Source: Hinthialibacter sp964556895 (GTDB lineage: Bacteria; Hinthialibacterota; Hinthialibacteria; Hinthialibacterales; Hinthialibacteraceae). From it: DNA of 45,863 bases. How positions within the stretch are numbered: position 1 is the first letter of the stretch; every line of letters starts with the position of its first letter. Below the pieces are notes generated by a model, which saw only the letters and a list, made by a program, of their open reading frames with translations, ran no database searches and was not told where the DNA came from. Position numbers and translations under genes: made by a program. Of this stretch, positions 1-9,061 are shown piece by piece. The stretch is from positions 1 to 45,863 of the forward strand of contig CAZKYC010000029.1 in NCBI GenBank assembly GCA_964556895.1, written 5' to 3'.

Positions 1-1
1 A

Positions 2-112
2 AAACCACTCAAAACACCACTTCAATCCGAACCTTATTTTGAAAACCGCTCTAGTGATTTCAAGTATGAAGATTTACTCTCCTATGTGGAAAGTTTCAGG
101 ATTGAAGTATAA
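2..112 (+). CDS. 3' end of an unidentified gene (partial)
   Basis: An open frame runs from the window edge to TAA at 110-112 and gives 36 residues ending in YVESFRIEV. The composition (Asp/Glu/Tyr/Phe-rich, ending in an amphipathic helix-like stretch) looks like a genuine C-terminus rather than random frame. Its last codon is about 80 bp from the 3' end of the tRNA-Arg gene, a position often occupied by tyrosine recombinases of integrated elements, but no catalytic motif lies inside the window. I do not recognise the family. The rest of the gene lies to the left. Confidence 0.4.
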   Translation, partial: KPLKTPLQSEPYFENRSSDFKYEDLLSYVESFRIEV

Positions 113-136
113 TTTGTCCACAATTTTGTCCACAAT
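113..136. repeat. 12-bp tandem repeat, two units
   Basis: The unit TTTGTCCACAAT occurs twice head to tail directly after the stop codon of the partial gene and about 60 bp from the 3' end of the tRNA-Arg gene. No function can be assigned. It could be a recombinase or protein binding site. Confidence 0.7.
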
Positions 137-194
137 TTGAAAATGGCGTAAAGCCGAGATTTTCTAAAGGAAGTGCTTTGAGGGAGTTAACAAG

Positions 195-268
195 CGCGCC
201 GAACAGGATTCGAACCTGTAACCTCCTGATCCGTAGTCAGGTGCTCTATCCAATTGAGCCATCGGCGC
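195..268 (-). tRNA. tRNA-Arg (anticodon ACG)
   Basis: Read on the minus strand, the sequence folds as a full cloverleaf. It has a 7-bp acceptor stem (GCGCCGA with TCGGCGC), a D arm with loop AATTGGAT, and a CCTGA/TCAGG anticodon stem around the loop CTACGGA. It also has a 5-nt variable loop and an ACAGG/CCTGT T stem with the TTCGAAT loop. The anticodon ACG (inosine-modified in bacteria) reads CGU, CGC and CGA arginine codons. No CCA is encoded. It is transcribed in the same direction as the membrane-protein gene to its right but 100 bp away. Confidence 0.96.
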
Positions 269-367
269 GTGTGTGATTCTTGTCTATGGTTTTGCAACCG
301 CTAGCGGTAGTAGCAAGTGAGAAGTATATCCCTACACTCCCCGCCAACCAAGTGCAACGAAACAGTT

Positions 368-2425
368 TTATCGCTTTGGAATATAAAGAGTTGCGCGGTC
401 GATAGTTAGTGAAACCGGGCGGCTGAGCCTGTCGGTTGGCGCCAGGTTCCAAACCAGCATTATCTGCACGGAACTGGTCTCCGGCGTTCTCAAAATCGCT
501 GCGTCATGGGCGTCAATTACAAAGCGCCTGGAACCAAGGCCGACAGATTGAAATTTCACGTCATGCCAGACAAATTCGCGGTGATCAATATAGGCCGTTA
601 GCGACACGCGTTGCATCGCTTGCCATTGATTGCACGACGCCCAGCCCGTAATCACGAAGTCATCGCGTCCAACCGCAAATGATGAATCAACAGACGTCGT
701 TTGTTCTACTTCCAGAGCATCATTTTGTGTGGTCAATAAACCAATTGGGTTCTCGCTCTCTCCGAACGCTTTTGAATTCCAATCATGCGGCGAGAAGAGC
801 GGGTCGCGCAACGTGTTTGGCGCTGGGGTTGCGTGTTCAACATAGATGCCTGAATACGTTTCTTCGGGTTGATAAAAGTAGGTATTGCCGGTGTAGGCTT
901 CAAGAGTAATTGTGTTGTTCCGATCGCGAGTCTCGCTTTTGAGAGCCATTTGTGATGGCAAATCGTAAAATAGCCGTATGCCATTTCCATACGAATGAAG
1001 GGTTTTGTCTGTAATTGAAAGAAGGTCAGTTGCAAGTTTCGCCCTCGCCAATTTGTATGGCGTGTGGTATTTGGCTTCTTTCTTTTTAACAATGGCGTCG
1101 AAATCTTCATAGGCTTCAAAGATGGCAAGCGGCAGCGCGATAAGAACCAAAAGTGCGGCGAGAATGCGCCAGCCGTAGCGAAAACGAAGACGGTAATTTC
1201 GGAAACAAGAGAACCCGGGCGCGGAGATGGTTGATAGCGTCACGCCCAAAATCCAGGCCAGCGCAACGCCGGTTTCAAGATATAAAACGCTAGAGACAGC
1301 CTTTGAATAGGCGTCTGAATGATCAAACTCAGAGCCAATGAATAGATACGTGCGAATAAATGACAAGAGAAACCAAGCCAACGGCAGGGCGATCTTGCGC
1401 CGCCATGGCGCCAGCCACAACAGATTGACGTAGAACACCATGCCAAGCGCGTAGGCAGCCCATACGGGGATGTTGTAATAGCGGCAGGCGAAATAGATCG
1501 AGGCGACGGCGGGCGCGCCAAGGGCGATTGCGATCCAACCAGTCAGGCCCGACTTGGTCAGCGCAAACGTCACTGCGAACAACGCCAGACCTACCATGGC
1601 CCTTTGGCTCAACATGGCTTCAGCCGGATAGGCCAGGTCATTGAGCAGTTCTCCCTGAGTGGGAAGATGGTGAAATAGTGGTGGAACCCAATTGAAGGGA
1701 TGCGTTTGGATTGTGCTGGTCGCGAGCAACGCAATCAATACAATAAACATGAATACCACCACAGTGGTTTTCGCAACGTGGCTGCCAGATTGTGTAGATA
1801 GTAAATAAACGATAGCAATGATGGGGAGCGTAAACACAACGTGCCCGTTGGCGTACGCCGCGGCGGAAAAAAAGAGGAGAAATAGCAAGCCTGATAAAGC
1901 AGACGACGCCTCGATTGTCTTTCGTAACGCTAACAGCGCAATGAGTTGAACGATCAGCGGGAATAGAAATATCAAGCACTGTTTCGAGAGCAATGCGCCC
2001 CAGGCGGCGTTCATCCCAATCAGCAACAACGCGGCGAATAGTCCAGCCAGGGTGTTGGTATCGCGGCGGTTCCACACGAAGAGAAACACCAATGCGACCG
2101 ACCACCATGCTGCTAACGCGAGTTGATGGGCGTATGGATTCAGGCCGAATAGTTTCGTGTGGATTGAACCGACAAATTCAATGGTTTGTGGAATGAATAA
2201 TCCATCTCGCAGGTCATTCAATTGGGGCCGATTTATGAAGATGTTCCAGGGGGCGTCTTGGTTTTCAATCAAGGCGGGAAAGGCAAAATAATCCGCTTCT
2301 TCGAATTCAAAATGGAGCGTACGCCCTGCGAAAACAGCAGCGATTATGAGACACGCCATCAGCCACGCGCAGTGGGTTGCGCGCCAAGGCGGGGCATCGA
2401 ATTTACTGGTTGCGTCTTTGTTCAT
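368..2425 (-). CDS. polytopic membrane protein with C-terminal extracytoplasmic domain
   Basis: The 685-residue protein begins with a transmembrane segment near residues 18-35 and contains roughly ten to twelve hydrophobic helices up to about residue 430 (for example FAALLLIGMNAA and ILAALLVLIALPLAIF). A soluble domain of about 240 residues follows, ending in a beta-rich part. The first external loop is acidic (FEFEEADYF) and precedes a second helix after about 60 residues. This resembles the layout of GT-C fold glycosyltransferases, where an acidic residue in that loop is catalytic. That is only a topological analogy, and I do not recognise the family. It follows pgpA by 42 bp on the same strand, so it may be the last gene of a rimO-pgpA transcript. 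The ATG at 2425 has no strong ribosome binding site. Confidence 0.75.
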   Translation of the reverse strand: MNKDATSKFDAPPWRATHCAWLMACLIIAAVFAGRTLHFEFEEADYFAFPALIENQDAPWNIFINRPQLNDLRDGLFIPQTIEFVGSIHTKLFGLNPYAHQLALAAWWSVALVFLFVWNRRDTNTLAGLFAALLLIGMNAAWGALLSKQCLIFLFPLIVQLIALLALRKTIEASSALSGLLFLLFFSAAAYANGHVVFTLPIIAIVYLLSTQSGSHVAKTTVVVFMFIVLIALLATSTIQTHPFNWVPPLFHHLPTQGELLNDLAYPAEAMLSQRAMVGLALFAVTFALTKSGLTGWIAIALGAPAVASIYFACRYYNIPVWAAYALGMVFYVNLLWLAPWRRKIALPLAWFLLSFIRTYLFIGSEFDHSDAYSKAVSSVLYLETGVALAWILGVTLSTISAPGFSCFRNYRLRFRYGWRILAALLVLIALPLAIFEAYEDFDAIVKKKEAKYHTPYKLARAKLATDLLSITDKTLHSYGNGIRLFYDLPSQMALKSETRDRNNTITLEAYTGNTYFYQPEETYSGIYVEHATPAPNTLRDPLFSPHDWNSKAFGESENPIGLLTTQNDALEVEQTTSVDSSFAVGRDDFVITGWASCNQWQAMQRVSLTAYIDHREFVWHDVKFQSVGLGSRRFVIDAHDAAILRTPETSSVQIMLVWNLAPTDRLSRPVSLTIDRATLYIPKR

Positions 2426-2467
2426 TCTAGCGAAATGTGAACTGGTGTATTGGTAGGGGAAAAACGC

Positions 2468-3010
2468 TTATCCGCTTAAATAGGCTCCAAGCCATTCTCC
2501 CCAATCCATTGCGACATAGATATGAATGCAGATCAAGGCGTACACACTTGCGATCAGGTCGTCGACCATGATGCCAGCGCCGCCGCGCAGGTTCTGAAGC
2601 TGGTTGGCGGGAGGCGGTTTGATGATGTCAAAGAAGCGCGCCAAGAAAAACGCCGGGACGCTATACTCTAACCCCGCCGGGACAAACAACACCGCCATAT
2701 AATAGCCCGCCACTTCGTCGATGGTGACGCGCGAGTCGTCTTTGACGGCGGTCATCTTTTCAATGACGTCAGACGACCAAAACCCCAGCGCTGTTACCAC
2801 GACAAAAATGGTCACGCCGATCCAGGCGTTTTCGAGAGTGAACGCATGGGGAAACAAAAAAGCATGAAGACCCCAGGCGACCAACGCGCCCCAAGTGCCT
2901 GATGCGGGCAGGCTGCCGGTATAAAAGGTTGAGCCCAATAGATATGCGAAGCGTTGTTTGAGCGACGCGTTTGAGAGATCAGGAGGCGCTTTGATTTTTG
3001 CTGATTTCAT
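2468..3010 (-). CDS. pgpA: phosphatidylglycerophosphatase A
   Basis: This 180-residue protein matches the PgpA family, which dephosphorylates phosphatidylglycerophosphate to phosphatidylglycerol at the inner membrane. The family signatures are all present: an N-terminal GSLPASGTWGAL, a central TIDEVAG, and LARFFDIIKPPP followed by GGAGIMVDDLIAS. Hydrophobic helices lie between them. The conserved acidic residues in TIDE and VDDL are intact. The frame extends further upstream, but the ATG at 3010 overlaps the rimO stop as ATGA. That fixes the start by translational coupling and gives the usual family length. The coupling of lipid synthesis to rimO looks like genome packing rather than shared function. 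Confidence 0.93.
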   Translation of the reverse strand: MKSAKIKAPPDLSNASLKQRFAYLLGSTFYTGSLPASGTWGALVAWGLHAFLFPHAFTLENAWIGVTIFVVVTALGFWSSDVIEKMTAVKDDSRVTIDEVAGYYMAVLFVPAGLEYSVPAFFLARFFDIIKPPPANQLQNLRGGAGIMVDDLIASVYALICIHIYVAMDWGEWLGAYLSG

Positions 3011-4398
3011 GGTTGGCGGGGGATGACTTCGGTATTCAAACACCCATATAAGTTGTCTTCGTCGGCTTCGCGTATGCGCACCGTGGCGAATTCGCCTATG
3101 GTCAGGTTTTGCGCTTTGACTAACACTTGGCCGTCGACATCGGGCGCCTGGCCATAATAGCGGCCCCAATATCCGGCCCCGTCAGAGTCTTTTGAGTCAA
3201 TCAACACTTTGAGCGACTCGCCGATGAAGCGTTCGTTCTTTTGGCGCTGGTGTTCGCTGGCCCAGTCGATCACTTTCTGACAGCGCTTGTCGATGATGCG
3301 TTGCGATACTTTGTCAGTCATGTCCGCCGCCGGGACGCCGTCTTCATCTGAGTAGGGGAAGACGCCAATGCGGTCAAAATCGCATTCATCCAACATCTGC
3401 ATCAGGTAATCAAAGTGATAAGATTTTTCTCCAGGAAACCCGACAATCGCGGTGGTGCGCGCGGTCAAATCAGGGCGAACGTTTCTTAGGCTTTTGACCG
3501 CATTGCGAATATGTACATCGGTGGAGCCGCGTTTCATGGCGTCGAGCATCTCTGGGTGGGCGTGTTGAATTGGCATGTCGATGTATGACGCCAACTTTTC
3601 GCTTTGGGCGAAATAGTTGACCAGGCGACGGTCAACCAGGTGGGGATATAAATACATCAGGCGTATCCACTCGACGCCTTCGATCTTTTCGAGTTCTGCC
3701 AAGAGTTCGGTGATCGCAAGGCGTTTGTATAAGTCGATTCCATACGAGGTGGTGTCTTGGGAAATCAAGACCAACTCTTTGGCGCCGCCCGCCGCCAGCG
3801 CTTTGGCTTCGGCGACGTTTTCTTCAATCGAACGCGAGACCAACGTGCCTCGCATTTTGGGGATCGCGCAAAAACTGCAGGTGTGAAAACACCCGTCTGA
3901 GATACGCAAATAAGCCATGTGAGGCGGCGTGGTGAGCAGGCGCGGTTGATAGGGCAAGTGGGGCGGCAGGTCGTTGATTGGCTTGCTGCCCAGGGCCTGC
4001 CACGCCTGGGTGAGAAAGGCGTCACGGTCTTCGACGCCGACAAAGGCGTCAATTTCGGGCATCTCCTGCTGCATCTCTTCGCGGTAGCGCTGAACCATAC
4101 AGCCCACCACCATCAGGCGCTGGCCGGGGTTGCGCTCTTTGGTTTCGGCGAGGTCGAGAATGACTTCGATACCTTCTTCTTTGGCGGGGTTGATAAACCC
4201 GCAGGTATTCACAATCAGCAGGTCGGCTTCATCCGGGTCGCGCACCAACACCATGCCCGATATGGCCAATTCGGCCATCATCTGTTCGCTTTCGACCAGG
4301 TTTTTAGGGCAACCCAGCGAGGTCAGGTGATATTTTAATACGCGACCTTCAGGTTCTGGCGAAGACGGCGTGGACGGATTTTGTTGATACGAAACCAT
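3007..4398 (-). CDS. rimO: ribosomal protein uS12 methylthiotransferase RimO
   Basis: RimO adds a methylthio group to an aspartate of ribosomal protein S12 using two iron-sulphur clusters and SAM. The 463-residue protein has the three-domain order of the family. The N-terminal UPF0004 domain has cluster cysteines at about 30 (SLGCPKN), 66 (NTCGF) and 100 (VGCMV). The radical-SAM domain has CxxxCxxC at 170, 174 and 177 (GCFHTCSFCAIP). A C-terminal TRAM domain ends near YGQAPDVDG. SLGCPKN and the substrate-specific layout favour RimO over MiaB. The first 20 residues are a variable Ser/Pro-rich extension. It is the first gene of a minus-strand group and is divergent from the YaaT-like gene; the 182-bp gap should hold both promoters. 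Confidence 0.96.
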   Translation of the reverse strand: MVSYQQNPSTPSSPEPEGRVLKYHLTSLGCPKNLVESEQMMAELAISGMVLVRDPDEADLLIVNTCGFINPAKEEGIEVILDLAETKERNPGQRLMVVGCMVQRYREEMQQEMPEIDAFVGVEDRDAFLTQAWQALGSKPINDLPPHLPYQPRLLTTPPHMAYLRISDGCFHTCSFCAIPKMRGTLVSRSIEENVAEAKALAAGGAKELVLISQDTTSYGIDLYKRLAITELLAELEKIEGVEWIRLMYLYPHLVDRRLVNYFAQSEKLASYIDMPIQHAHPEMLDAMKRGSTDVHIRNAVKSLRNVRPDLTARTTAIVGFPGEKSYHFDYLMQMLDECDFDRIGVFPYSDEDGVPAADMTDKVSQRIIDKRCQKVIDWASEHQRQKNERFIGESLKVLIDSKDSDGAGYWGRYYGQAPDVDGQVLVKAQNLTIGEFATVRIREADEDNLYGCLNTEVIPRQP

Positions 4399-4580
4399 AA
4401 AAACTCGCTTATATTTAGATTGCGCATACTCTCTACGAGTCGCGCATTATAGCAGCAGCGCAGAAGCGTTCTAGAGAATCTAATGGGCCGCCGCCTTTGC
4501 AAATTCATTGATTGTTTGTATTTTATACTCAATTCATGAAATACAATTCAAATTCTTTGTGATGAAATGAATAGGACGAC

Positions 4581-5393
4581 ATGCAAGTAGTTGACGTAAA
4601 AATACGCGACCAGCGCGTTATTGCGCGTTTTCGCGATGATAATGATATCCCTGAGTTGAAACCGCGCGCGTATTGCCTGGTTGAGTATGAAGGCGACAAA
4701 GAACTCGCCAAGGTCAAGACCACGCCCTATGAGTGGGAAGACGAGTTGCCGCCTGAAGAAGAAGTGTTCTTCGTGTCTTCAGCGAGCAACGATGATATCG
4801 ATATCGTCAGGCGCAACCGCGACATTGAGCGCGAGGCCTATCAATTCGCCCTCGATAAGATTCGCGAACGAGAGATGGACATGGCGCTGGCGGGGGTCGA
4901 GCGCACCTTTGATTGTAAAAAATTGCGCTTTTATTTTACCGCCGAACAACGCATCGATTTTCGCGACCTGGTCAAAGACCTGGCGGCCCAATTTCGCACC
5001 CGCATTGAGATGCGCCAGATTGGCGTTCGCGACCGCGCCAAAAAAATCGGCGGCTTCGGCATCTGCGGCCAGGAACTCTGTTGTTCGCGGTTCTTGCGCA
5101 AGTTTGAGCCGATTACGATCCGCATGGCCAAAGAACAAAACCTGGCGCTCAACCCGAGTAAAATCTCAGGATTATGTGGACGGTTAATGTGTTGCCTATC
5201 GTATGAAACCAATGATTATGTCTCGGCCCGCAGGGAGTTCCCTAAACCTGGCGTTAAAGTCTCAACCCCCTTTGGCAATGGAATGACCGGCAACCTGAAC
5301 TATGTGAAAAACACCATCAACGTGCAGTTAGAAGATTCGAAAGTGATGCCTTTCCGCCTCGATGAGATCGAAATCATCGCAAAAAAAGGCTAG
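4581..5393 (+). CDS. yaaT: PSP1-domain protein, YaaT/RicT-like
   Basis: The 270-residue cytoplasmic protein contains the PSP1 C-terminal domain at about residues 70-150 (KLRFYFTAEQRIDFRDLV). The cysteine clusters GICGQELCCSRF and GLCGRLMCCLSYE follow, as is typical of the YaaT group. In Bacillus the homologue (RicT) belongs to a three-protein complex that carries iron-sulphur clusters and influences RNase Y-dependent mRNA maturation. No partner genes are present here, so only family membership is secure. The ATG at 4581 has TAGGA five bases upstream. It stands alone and converges on the pseudopilin gene at 5537, with no clear terminator hairpin in the 143-bp gap. Confidence 0.9.
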   Translation: MQVVDVKIRDQRVIARFRDDNDIPELKPRAYCLVEYEGDKELAKVKTTPYEWEDELPPEEEVFFVSSASNDDIDIVRRNRDIEREAYQFALDKIREREMDMALAGVERTFDCKKLRFYFTAEQRIDFRDLVKDLAAQFRTRIEMRQIGVRDRAKKIGGFGICGQELCCSRFLRKFEPITIRMAKEQNLALNPSKISGLCGRLMCCLSYETNDYVSARREFPKPGVKVSTPFGNGMTGNLNYVKNTINVQLEDSKVMPFRLDEIEIIAKKG

Positions 5394-5536
5394 ATAGTTA
5401 TTGTACTTTTGTTTAGTGTTTGATCATGCCGTCCAACAAAAAGGGAATTTCATAATATCCTTATATATATAGACTTACTAAATATCCGGCTTTTCTGGGG
5501 CACCTCATATTTCTTAGAGAAATCACTTGTGTAAAA

Positions 5537-6142
5537 TTAATAAATAAAGGTTGGAGTCTTGTTTTGAGGGATTAAACGAAAAATATCACCACAACTAGTG
5601 ATTCCATTCGTCGGTTCATAAATCATTCCATCGTATTCAAAAATTGAAGAAATCCGTGCTATCTCGCCATCCGGGCCTTTACTAACAATGACTAGGCTTA
5701 GCGATTGAGATTCCTCAAAAGAAAATATCGATTTTATTTTTGTTGATGGTAAACCAAGAAAAACTGAACGATCAGACCAATGAGTTGTGAATGGGTCTAC
5801 AAGACAGTTTGACGGGAGGCGTGTTTGGAAATCTTGACGCAATATGTTTGAAACATCATTTGATTGGTTTGTGATTGAGATGTCATGCCCGCCAGAAATT
5901 GAGCTCGAATTTTTGACAGGCTGTAAGTTGGTGTCTACTTGAAACAAGATGTACTGGTCAGACAGTTGTCGAGATTTTGTGTAAACAGAAGCAATCTTTG
6001 ATTTAATGAGAGCATTTTGGAAGTTGTAGGCGGATATCGAACCAACAACCATCACAATCGCAGTTACGGTCAATAGTTCAAGCAATGTGAATCCATGCCG
6101 CAATGGATATCTATTCAATGGTGTTTTTGAAGCGGGCTCCAT
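5537..6142 (-). CDS. type IV pilin-like (pseudopilin) protein 1
   Basis: The 201-residue product has a prepilin leader ending in RHG, followed by FTLLELLTVTAIVMVVGSIS. The glutamate at mature position 5 is the prepilin-peptidase signature. An amphipathic helix (IKSKIASVYTKSRQLSDQYI) and a globular C-terminal domain follow. Near the C-terminus it has EPTNGITSCGDIFRL, which matches the end of the two other pseudopilins in this window. No T2SS or T4P assembly genes are nearby. It lies 77 bp downstream of the FecR-like gene and is probably co-transcribed with sigma and FecR. A longer frame starts at a TTG (6154), but the ATG at 6142 gives a more normal leader. The region is AT-rich compared with the window. 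Confidence 0.85.
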   Translation of the reverse strand: MEPASKTPLNRYPLRHGFTLLELLTVTAIVMVVGSISAYNFQNALIKSKIASVYTKSRQLSDQYILFQVDTNLQPVKNSSSISGGHDISITNQSNDVSNILRQDFQTRLPSNCLVDPFTTHWSDRSVFLGLPSTKIKSIFSFEESQSLSLVIVSKGPDGEIARISSIFEYDGMIYEPTNGITSCGDIFRLIPQNKTPTFIY

Positions 6143-6219
6143 CCGACTATCCAAAATATGATATAAGATAATAAACGTGGATTGTGGATTATATAGAGCA
6201 CCGTGTCAATAGACGAAAA

Positions 6220-6951
6220 TTATTGTTCTATATATTCGGTCCAGAGTCTGGGCTCATCGAATTTCCACCAAGTTGGAATGGGGCTCTTAAGGGGAGCGAC
6301 ATTGATCGAATGATGATCAATTGTGACTAACTGGCCTAGGGTGGCTGTGTTTGAATTCTGCTTAAACTTCACCATGACTGTTCCATCAATCATTGCAAGT
6401 CGAATCAATTGAGGGTCTATAGAAAGATCAAACTCAGTGCCCACTGGCCGAATTGATCCGCCATTGATTAAAAAAACTGTTTTGTGGTTTATTGAATGGT
6501 TTCTATAACGCAAATGACCCTGTTGAACACTTACTGTATGGTCATTGAGCAGCGTTATCTCAGTGTTAATGTCTAGGATGATTTGTTCATTGTCATTCAA
6601 TTGAACCAAAAGCTGGTTTTCTTTCGTGTTCAATTCGGCTCTAGCGCTTAATGTTTTTATATCGCTAGTTAAGTTGACAGGTTTTGAATTCAGCGAGATC
6701 AATCCTGGCCCATCTATGAGTTTGACCTGAACGCCTGATGAATAAACCATAAAAACCCATGTGATACAAGCAACCAAAACAATGCATGTACAAAGGCTAA
6801 GCGCCATTCGAGTCCGCCGCCTCTGAGTCTGATATGTACGGATCGAATTAATCACACGGCTTTCTAATGCCGAATCATATTGTTTATTGACGACAGGCCG
6901 CTTTAAGGCCTGCCTTAACGCGTCATTCAATGGATCTGATGGCATTGACAT
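6220..6951 (-). CDS. FecR-like sigma-factor regulator
   Basis: The 243-residue protein has about 50 charged cytoplasmic residues, one transmembrane segment (LSLCTCIVLVACITWVFMVY) and a periplasmic beta-rich FecR domain. Conserved stretches include EQIILDINTEITL, VQQGHLRYRN and IRPVGTEFDLSI. FecR-type proteins hold or activate a partner ECF sigma factor in response to an outer-membrane signal. The partner is evident: the sigma gene ends 12 bp upstream. GGAG eight bases before the ATG at 6951 supports the start. No FecA-type receptor is encoded nearby, so the periplasmic signal is unknown; the adjacent FG-GAP exoprotein is a candidate. Confidence 0.85.
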   Translation of the reverse strand: MSMPSDPLNDALRQALKRPVVNKQYDSALESRVINSIRTYQTQRRRTRMALSLCTCIVLVACITWVFMVYSSGVQVKLIDGPGLISLNSKPVNLTSDIKTLSARAELNTKENQLLVQLNDNEQIILDINTEITLLNDHTVSVQQGHLRYRNHSINHKTVFLINGGSIRPVGTEFDLSIDPQLIRLAMIDGTVMVKFKQNSNTATLGQLVTIDHHSINVAPLKSPIPTWWKFDEPRLWTEYIEQ

Positions 6952-6963
6952 ATTTTGTCTCCA

Positions 6964-7491
6964 CTAAAATTGAAACGACTCAGGAAGTTTGGATTTTAAA
7001 CTGGCCCTTGCGCGTCTTAGCCTACTGCTGACTGCTTCGTCGCCAATGTTTAAAACTTTTGCCGCTTCATGCATTTTAAGGTCTTCCAAATATACAAGCG
7101 CGAGAATCTCTCTCTCGTTATAGGACAATTGGCTCATCGCCTTAACAAGAATTGATTCGGTTTCTGAAGAATATAATGCGTCAAGCGGAGTATATGAATC
7201 AGTGGCGGATGATTCCTGTGATGTAAAAACTCTACGAACTCGGTCTTTTCGCAATATATCGATAGCATGATTGCGAGCGACTCGAAAAAGAAATGCTTTC
7301 AAATTGTCAATTTTCTTCTTCTTGACTGTGACTTCCTTCCACAACTTAACAAATGAATCGTGGACAATATCATCAATATCGTCACTGTTTGTAACCAAAA
7401 AATGGACAAATCGCGTCAACGGGCCCTGAAATTGGCGTATGACTCGTCTTAGCTCTGCTTCAGAGCCGTTTGATGAAAAATGATAATCCAT
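6964..7491 (-). CDS. ECF-family RNA polymerase sigma factor 1
   Basis: The 175-residue protein has the two-domain ECF layout. Region 2 covers about residues 20-95, with DDIDDIVHDSFVKLW and FLFRVARNHAIDILRK. Region 4 covers about residues 118-170, with LSYNEREILALVYLEDLKM and the helix-turn-helix EAVSSRLRRARA. It probably directs polymerase to the motif described at 7526-7552, which is its own promoter, and to other genes. It lies 63 bp downstream of the FG-GAP gene and 12 bp upstream of the FecR-like gene. It is clearly paralogous to the sigma factor at 11666; both share EAVSSRLRRAR. The ATG at 7491 has only a weak ribosome binding site. Confidence 0.94.
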   Translation of the reverse strand: MDYHFSSNGSEAELRRVIRQFQGPLTRFVHFLVTNSDDIDDIVHDSFVKLWKEVTVKKKKIDNLKAFLFRVARNHAIDILRKDRVRRVFTSQESSATDSYTPLDALYSSETESILVKAMSQLSYNEREILALVYLEDLKMHEAAKVLNIGDEAVSSRLRRARASLKSKLPESFQF

Positions 7492-7525
7492 GGATTTCGA
7501 CTTAATTCATTTACCTAATTTATAG

Positions 7526-7552
7526 GACGGTTGAGGCAAAATATTCGGTCAA
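7526..7552 (-). promoter_or_regulatory. putative ECF-type promoter of sigma factor 1
   Basis: On the minus strand TTGACCGAATA (starting at 7552) is followed, 17 bp after TTGACC, by CGTC (7529-7526). A TATAAA stands at 7524-7519, 27 bp before the sigma start codon. The same TTGACCGAATA with TATAAA at an identical distance occurs upstream of the FG-GAP gene (9062-9095), and TCGACCGAATA-N17-CGTC precedes the response regulator. The -35 GACC and -10 CGTC layout fits ECF promoters. Assignment to a specific sigma is inference. Confidence 0.45.
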
Positions 7553-7554
7553 CA

Positions 7555-8976
7555 TTAATATATCTTCCAATCCAAGATGGACGTCATCGGGTCAAGCGGG
7601 AATGGAGGCAGCGACGGGTCGGCAAAGTAAACGCGATTAATTTTGGGCCCTGTTTCGGTTTCAGTAGAAATCACAAATTCACCAAGATTATTCCCGTCGA
7701 AGTCGCCCAATATGCCTCGGCTGGCTTTTTCTCCAAGCAATTTAACGCTTGAACCCGAAAATAGAGGGCTAAAGTCAAAATCAAGCATAAATACTTCAAA
7801 ACCGTTAACGAGTTGTTTGACAGTACAATGCTCTACGCCCCGGATGTTGGCAAGCAACTCGATCCCGCCAATGTAGTGGAAAGAATCCGATACGGTGAAT
7901 ATCCGTTCTTTCTGCCTTTCAAAATCGAGATGTCGCAAGTTGGAATCCGTTGTCAGAAGTGTGGCTTCGGTTAAGCCATTGCCGTCAAAGTCACCGACTG
8001 AAAGGTCAACCGTATTCCATTGGTTAATGCTAAAGACCTGCTCTTCATCACCAGTAAACAGATTCAATTTGCTAAAAAAGCGCTCTTGGCCAGGGTTGAT
8101 TGAATTCGTTCCGACATAAACGGCGGGGTCGGCGTCTTCTTGATTTGAGGCTGATATACGAGAAACGAAATCACCCTGTCGTAAGGGTGTGCTCCAAAGC
8201 TGCGCGGCTTCTTGAGAGCCAGATTCAATGACGAATGCGTTGAGAGTTTTTGCGCCGTTGTCATCTGTTGAGAAAATGATGTATGTTTCTTCAAAGTCTT
8301 CTGATCTTGTTATCACAAGCGTTGAAACGTCGATTGAATAGGTTTCTATCAAGGTGTGTTCGGTTGATGACATGGGTGAAATCATGACCAACCGGGTTTG
8401 GCCGTCTGCGAATGATTTCAGTGTGATGACTTCTTTGTGCTGATCAAAATTGGCGTCGATATAAGCGACTGGAGTACATCGGACCAAGGGTGAAGTTGAG
8501 TTGAACCCGCCGGTTTGTGAGAGCAAATGATTATATTCGAAGAGTATTGATTCTAGTTTGGAAGAATAGATTGCAAACCAAATATCAGATTCTATTGAGG
8601 ATTCAAAGACAATATCTAGCGCACCGTCTTCATCAAAATCTGTCAGAAACAATAAATTGATATCCTGCATCCCGTTTGGTAATGGGATTGTGGTTCGTTT
8701 TCGTTCAAAGAAATCAAATACACAAAGATGTTGGTTGTTATCTGATAATGCGACCAACTCATTAACCTGGTCGCCATCCACATCGCCGCTTAACAATGAA
8801 GTATAAAAATGATCTGTTTCAATCACGTCAATGAGAGGGATGGCAATGGCGCGGCTGGAGGTTTCAGGCAAGGTTATGAAGCTTGAGGATTGAATGTCAG
8901 CAAACGAATGCGTCCATTGCGCGAACAATGGCTGTGTTGATGCTAGAATGGTTAAAATCAGAAGCAGGAAAACCAA
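7555..8976 (-). CDS. secreted FG-GAP/VCBS-repeat protein 1
   Basis: The 473-residue product has a signal peptide (LLLILTILASTQPLFA, cut before QW). A beta-propeller-like series of FG-GAP repeats follows, with Ca-binding Asp motifs: SGDVDGDQVNELV, TDFDEDGALDIVF, VGDFDGNGLTEAT and LGDFDGNNLGEFV. Such proteins act extracellularly or at the cell surface in adhesion or ligand binding. The start codon must be TTG at 8976: TGA and TAA stand in frame immediately upstream, and AAAGGG is six bases away. The gene heads the sigma-FecR-pseudopilin group and is divergent from another FG-GAP gene (9190). Its exact role is unknown, though a surface sensor for the sigma/FecR pair is possible. Confidence 0.85.
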   Translation of the reverse strand: MVFLLLILTILASTQPLFAQWTHSFADIQSSSFITLPETSSRAIAIPLIDVIETDHFYTSLLSGDVDGDQVNELVALSDNNQHLCVFDFFERKRTTIPLPNGMQDINLLFLTDFDEDGALDIVFESSIESDIWFAIYSSKLESILFEYNHLLSQTGGFNSTSPLVRCTPVAYIDANFDQHKEVITLKSFADGQTRLVMISPMSSTEHTLIETYSIDVSTLVITRSEDFEETYIIFSTDDNGAKTLNAFVIESGSQEAAQLWSTPLRQGDFVSRISASNQEDADPAVYVGTNSINPGQERFFSKLNLFTGDEEQVFSINQWNTVDLSVGDFDGNGLTEATLLTTDSNLRHLDFERQKERIFTVSDSFHYIGGIELLANIRGVEHCTVKQLVNGFEVFMLDFDFSPLFSGSSVKLLGEKASRGILGDFDGNNLGEFVISTETETGPKINRVYFADPSLPPFPLDPMTSILDWKIY

Positions 8977-9061
8977 TTATCACCCTTTATCGTGAAACCA
9001 ACCTGAGAGGCTAATTCTCAGTATATAACCTAGAATAAGGATGCTCTATTACTTAAACCTC

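Noticed and set aside
3919..4338. Plus-strand open frame of 139 codons
   Set aside because: It lies antisense inside rimO and has no family features.
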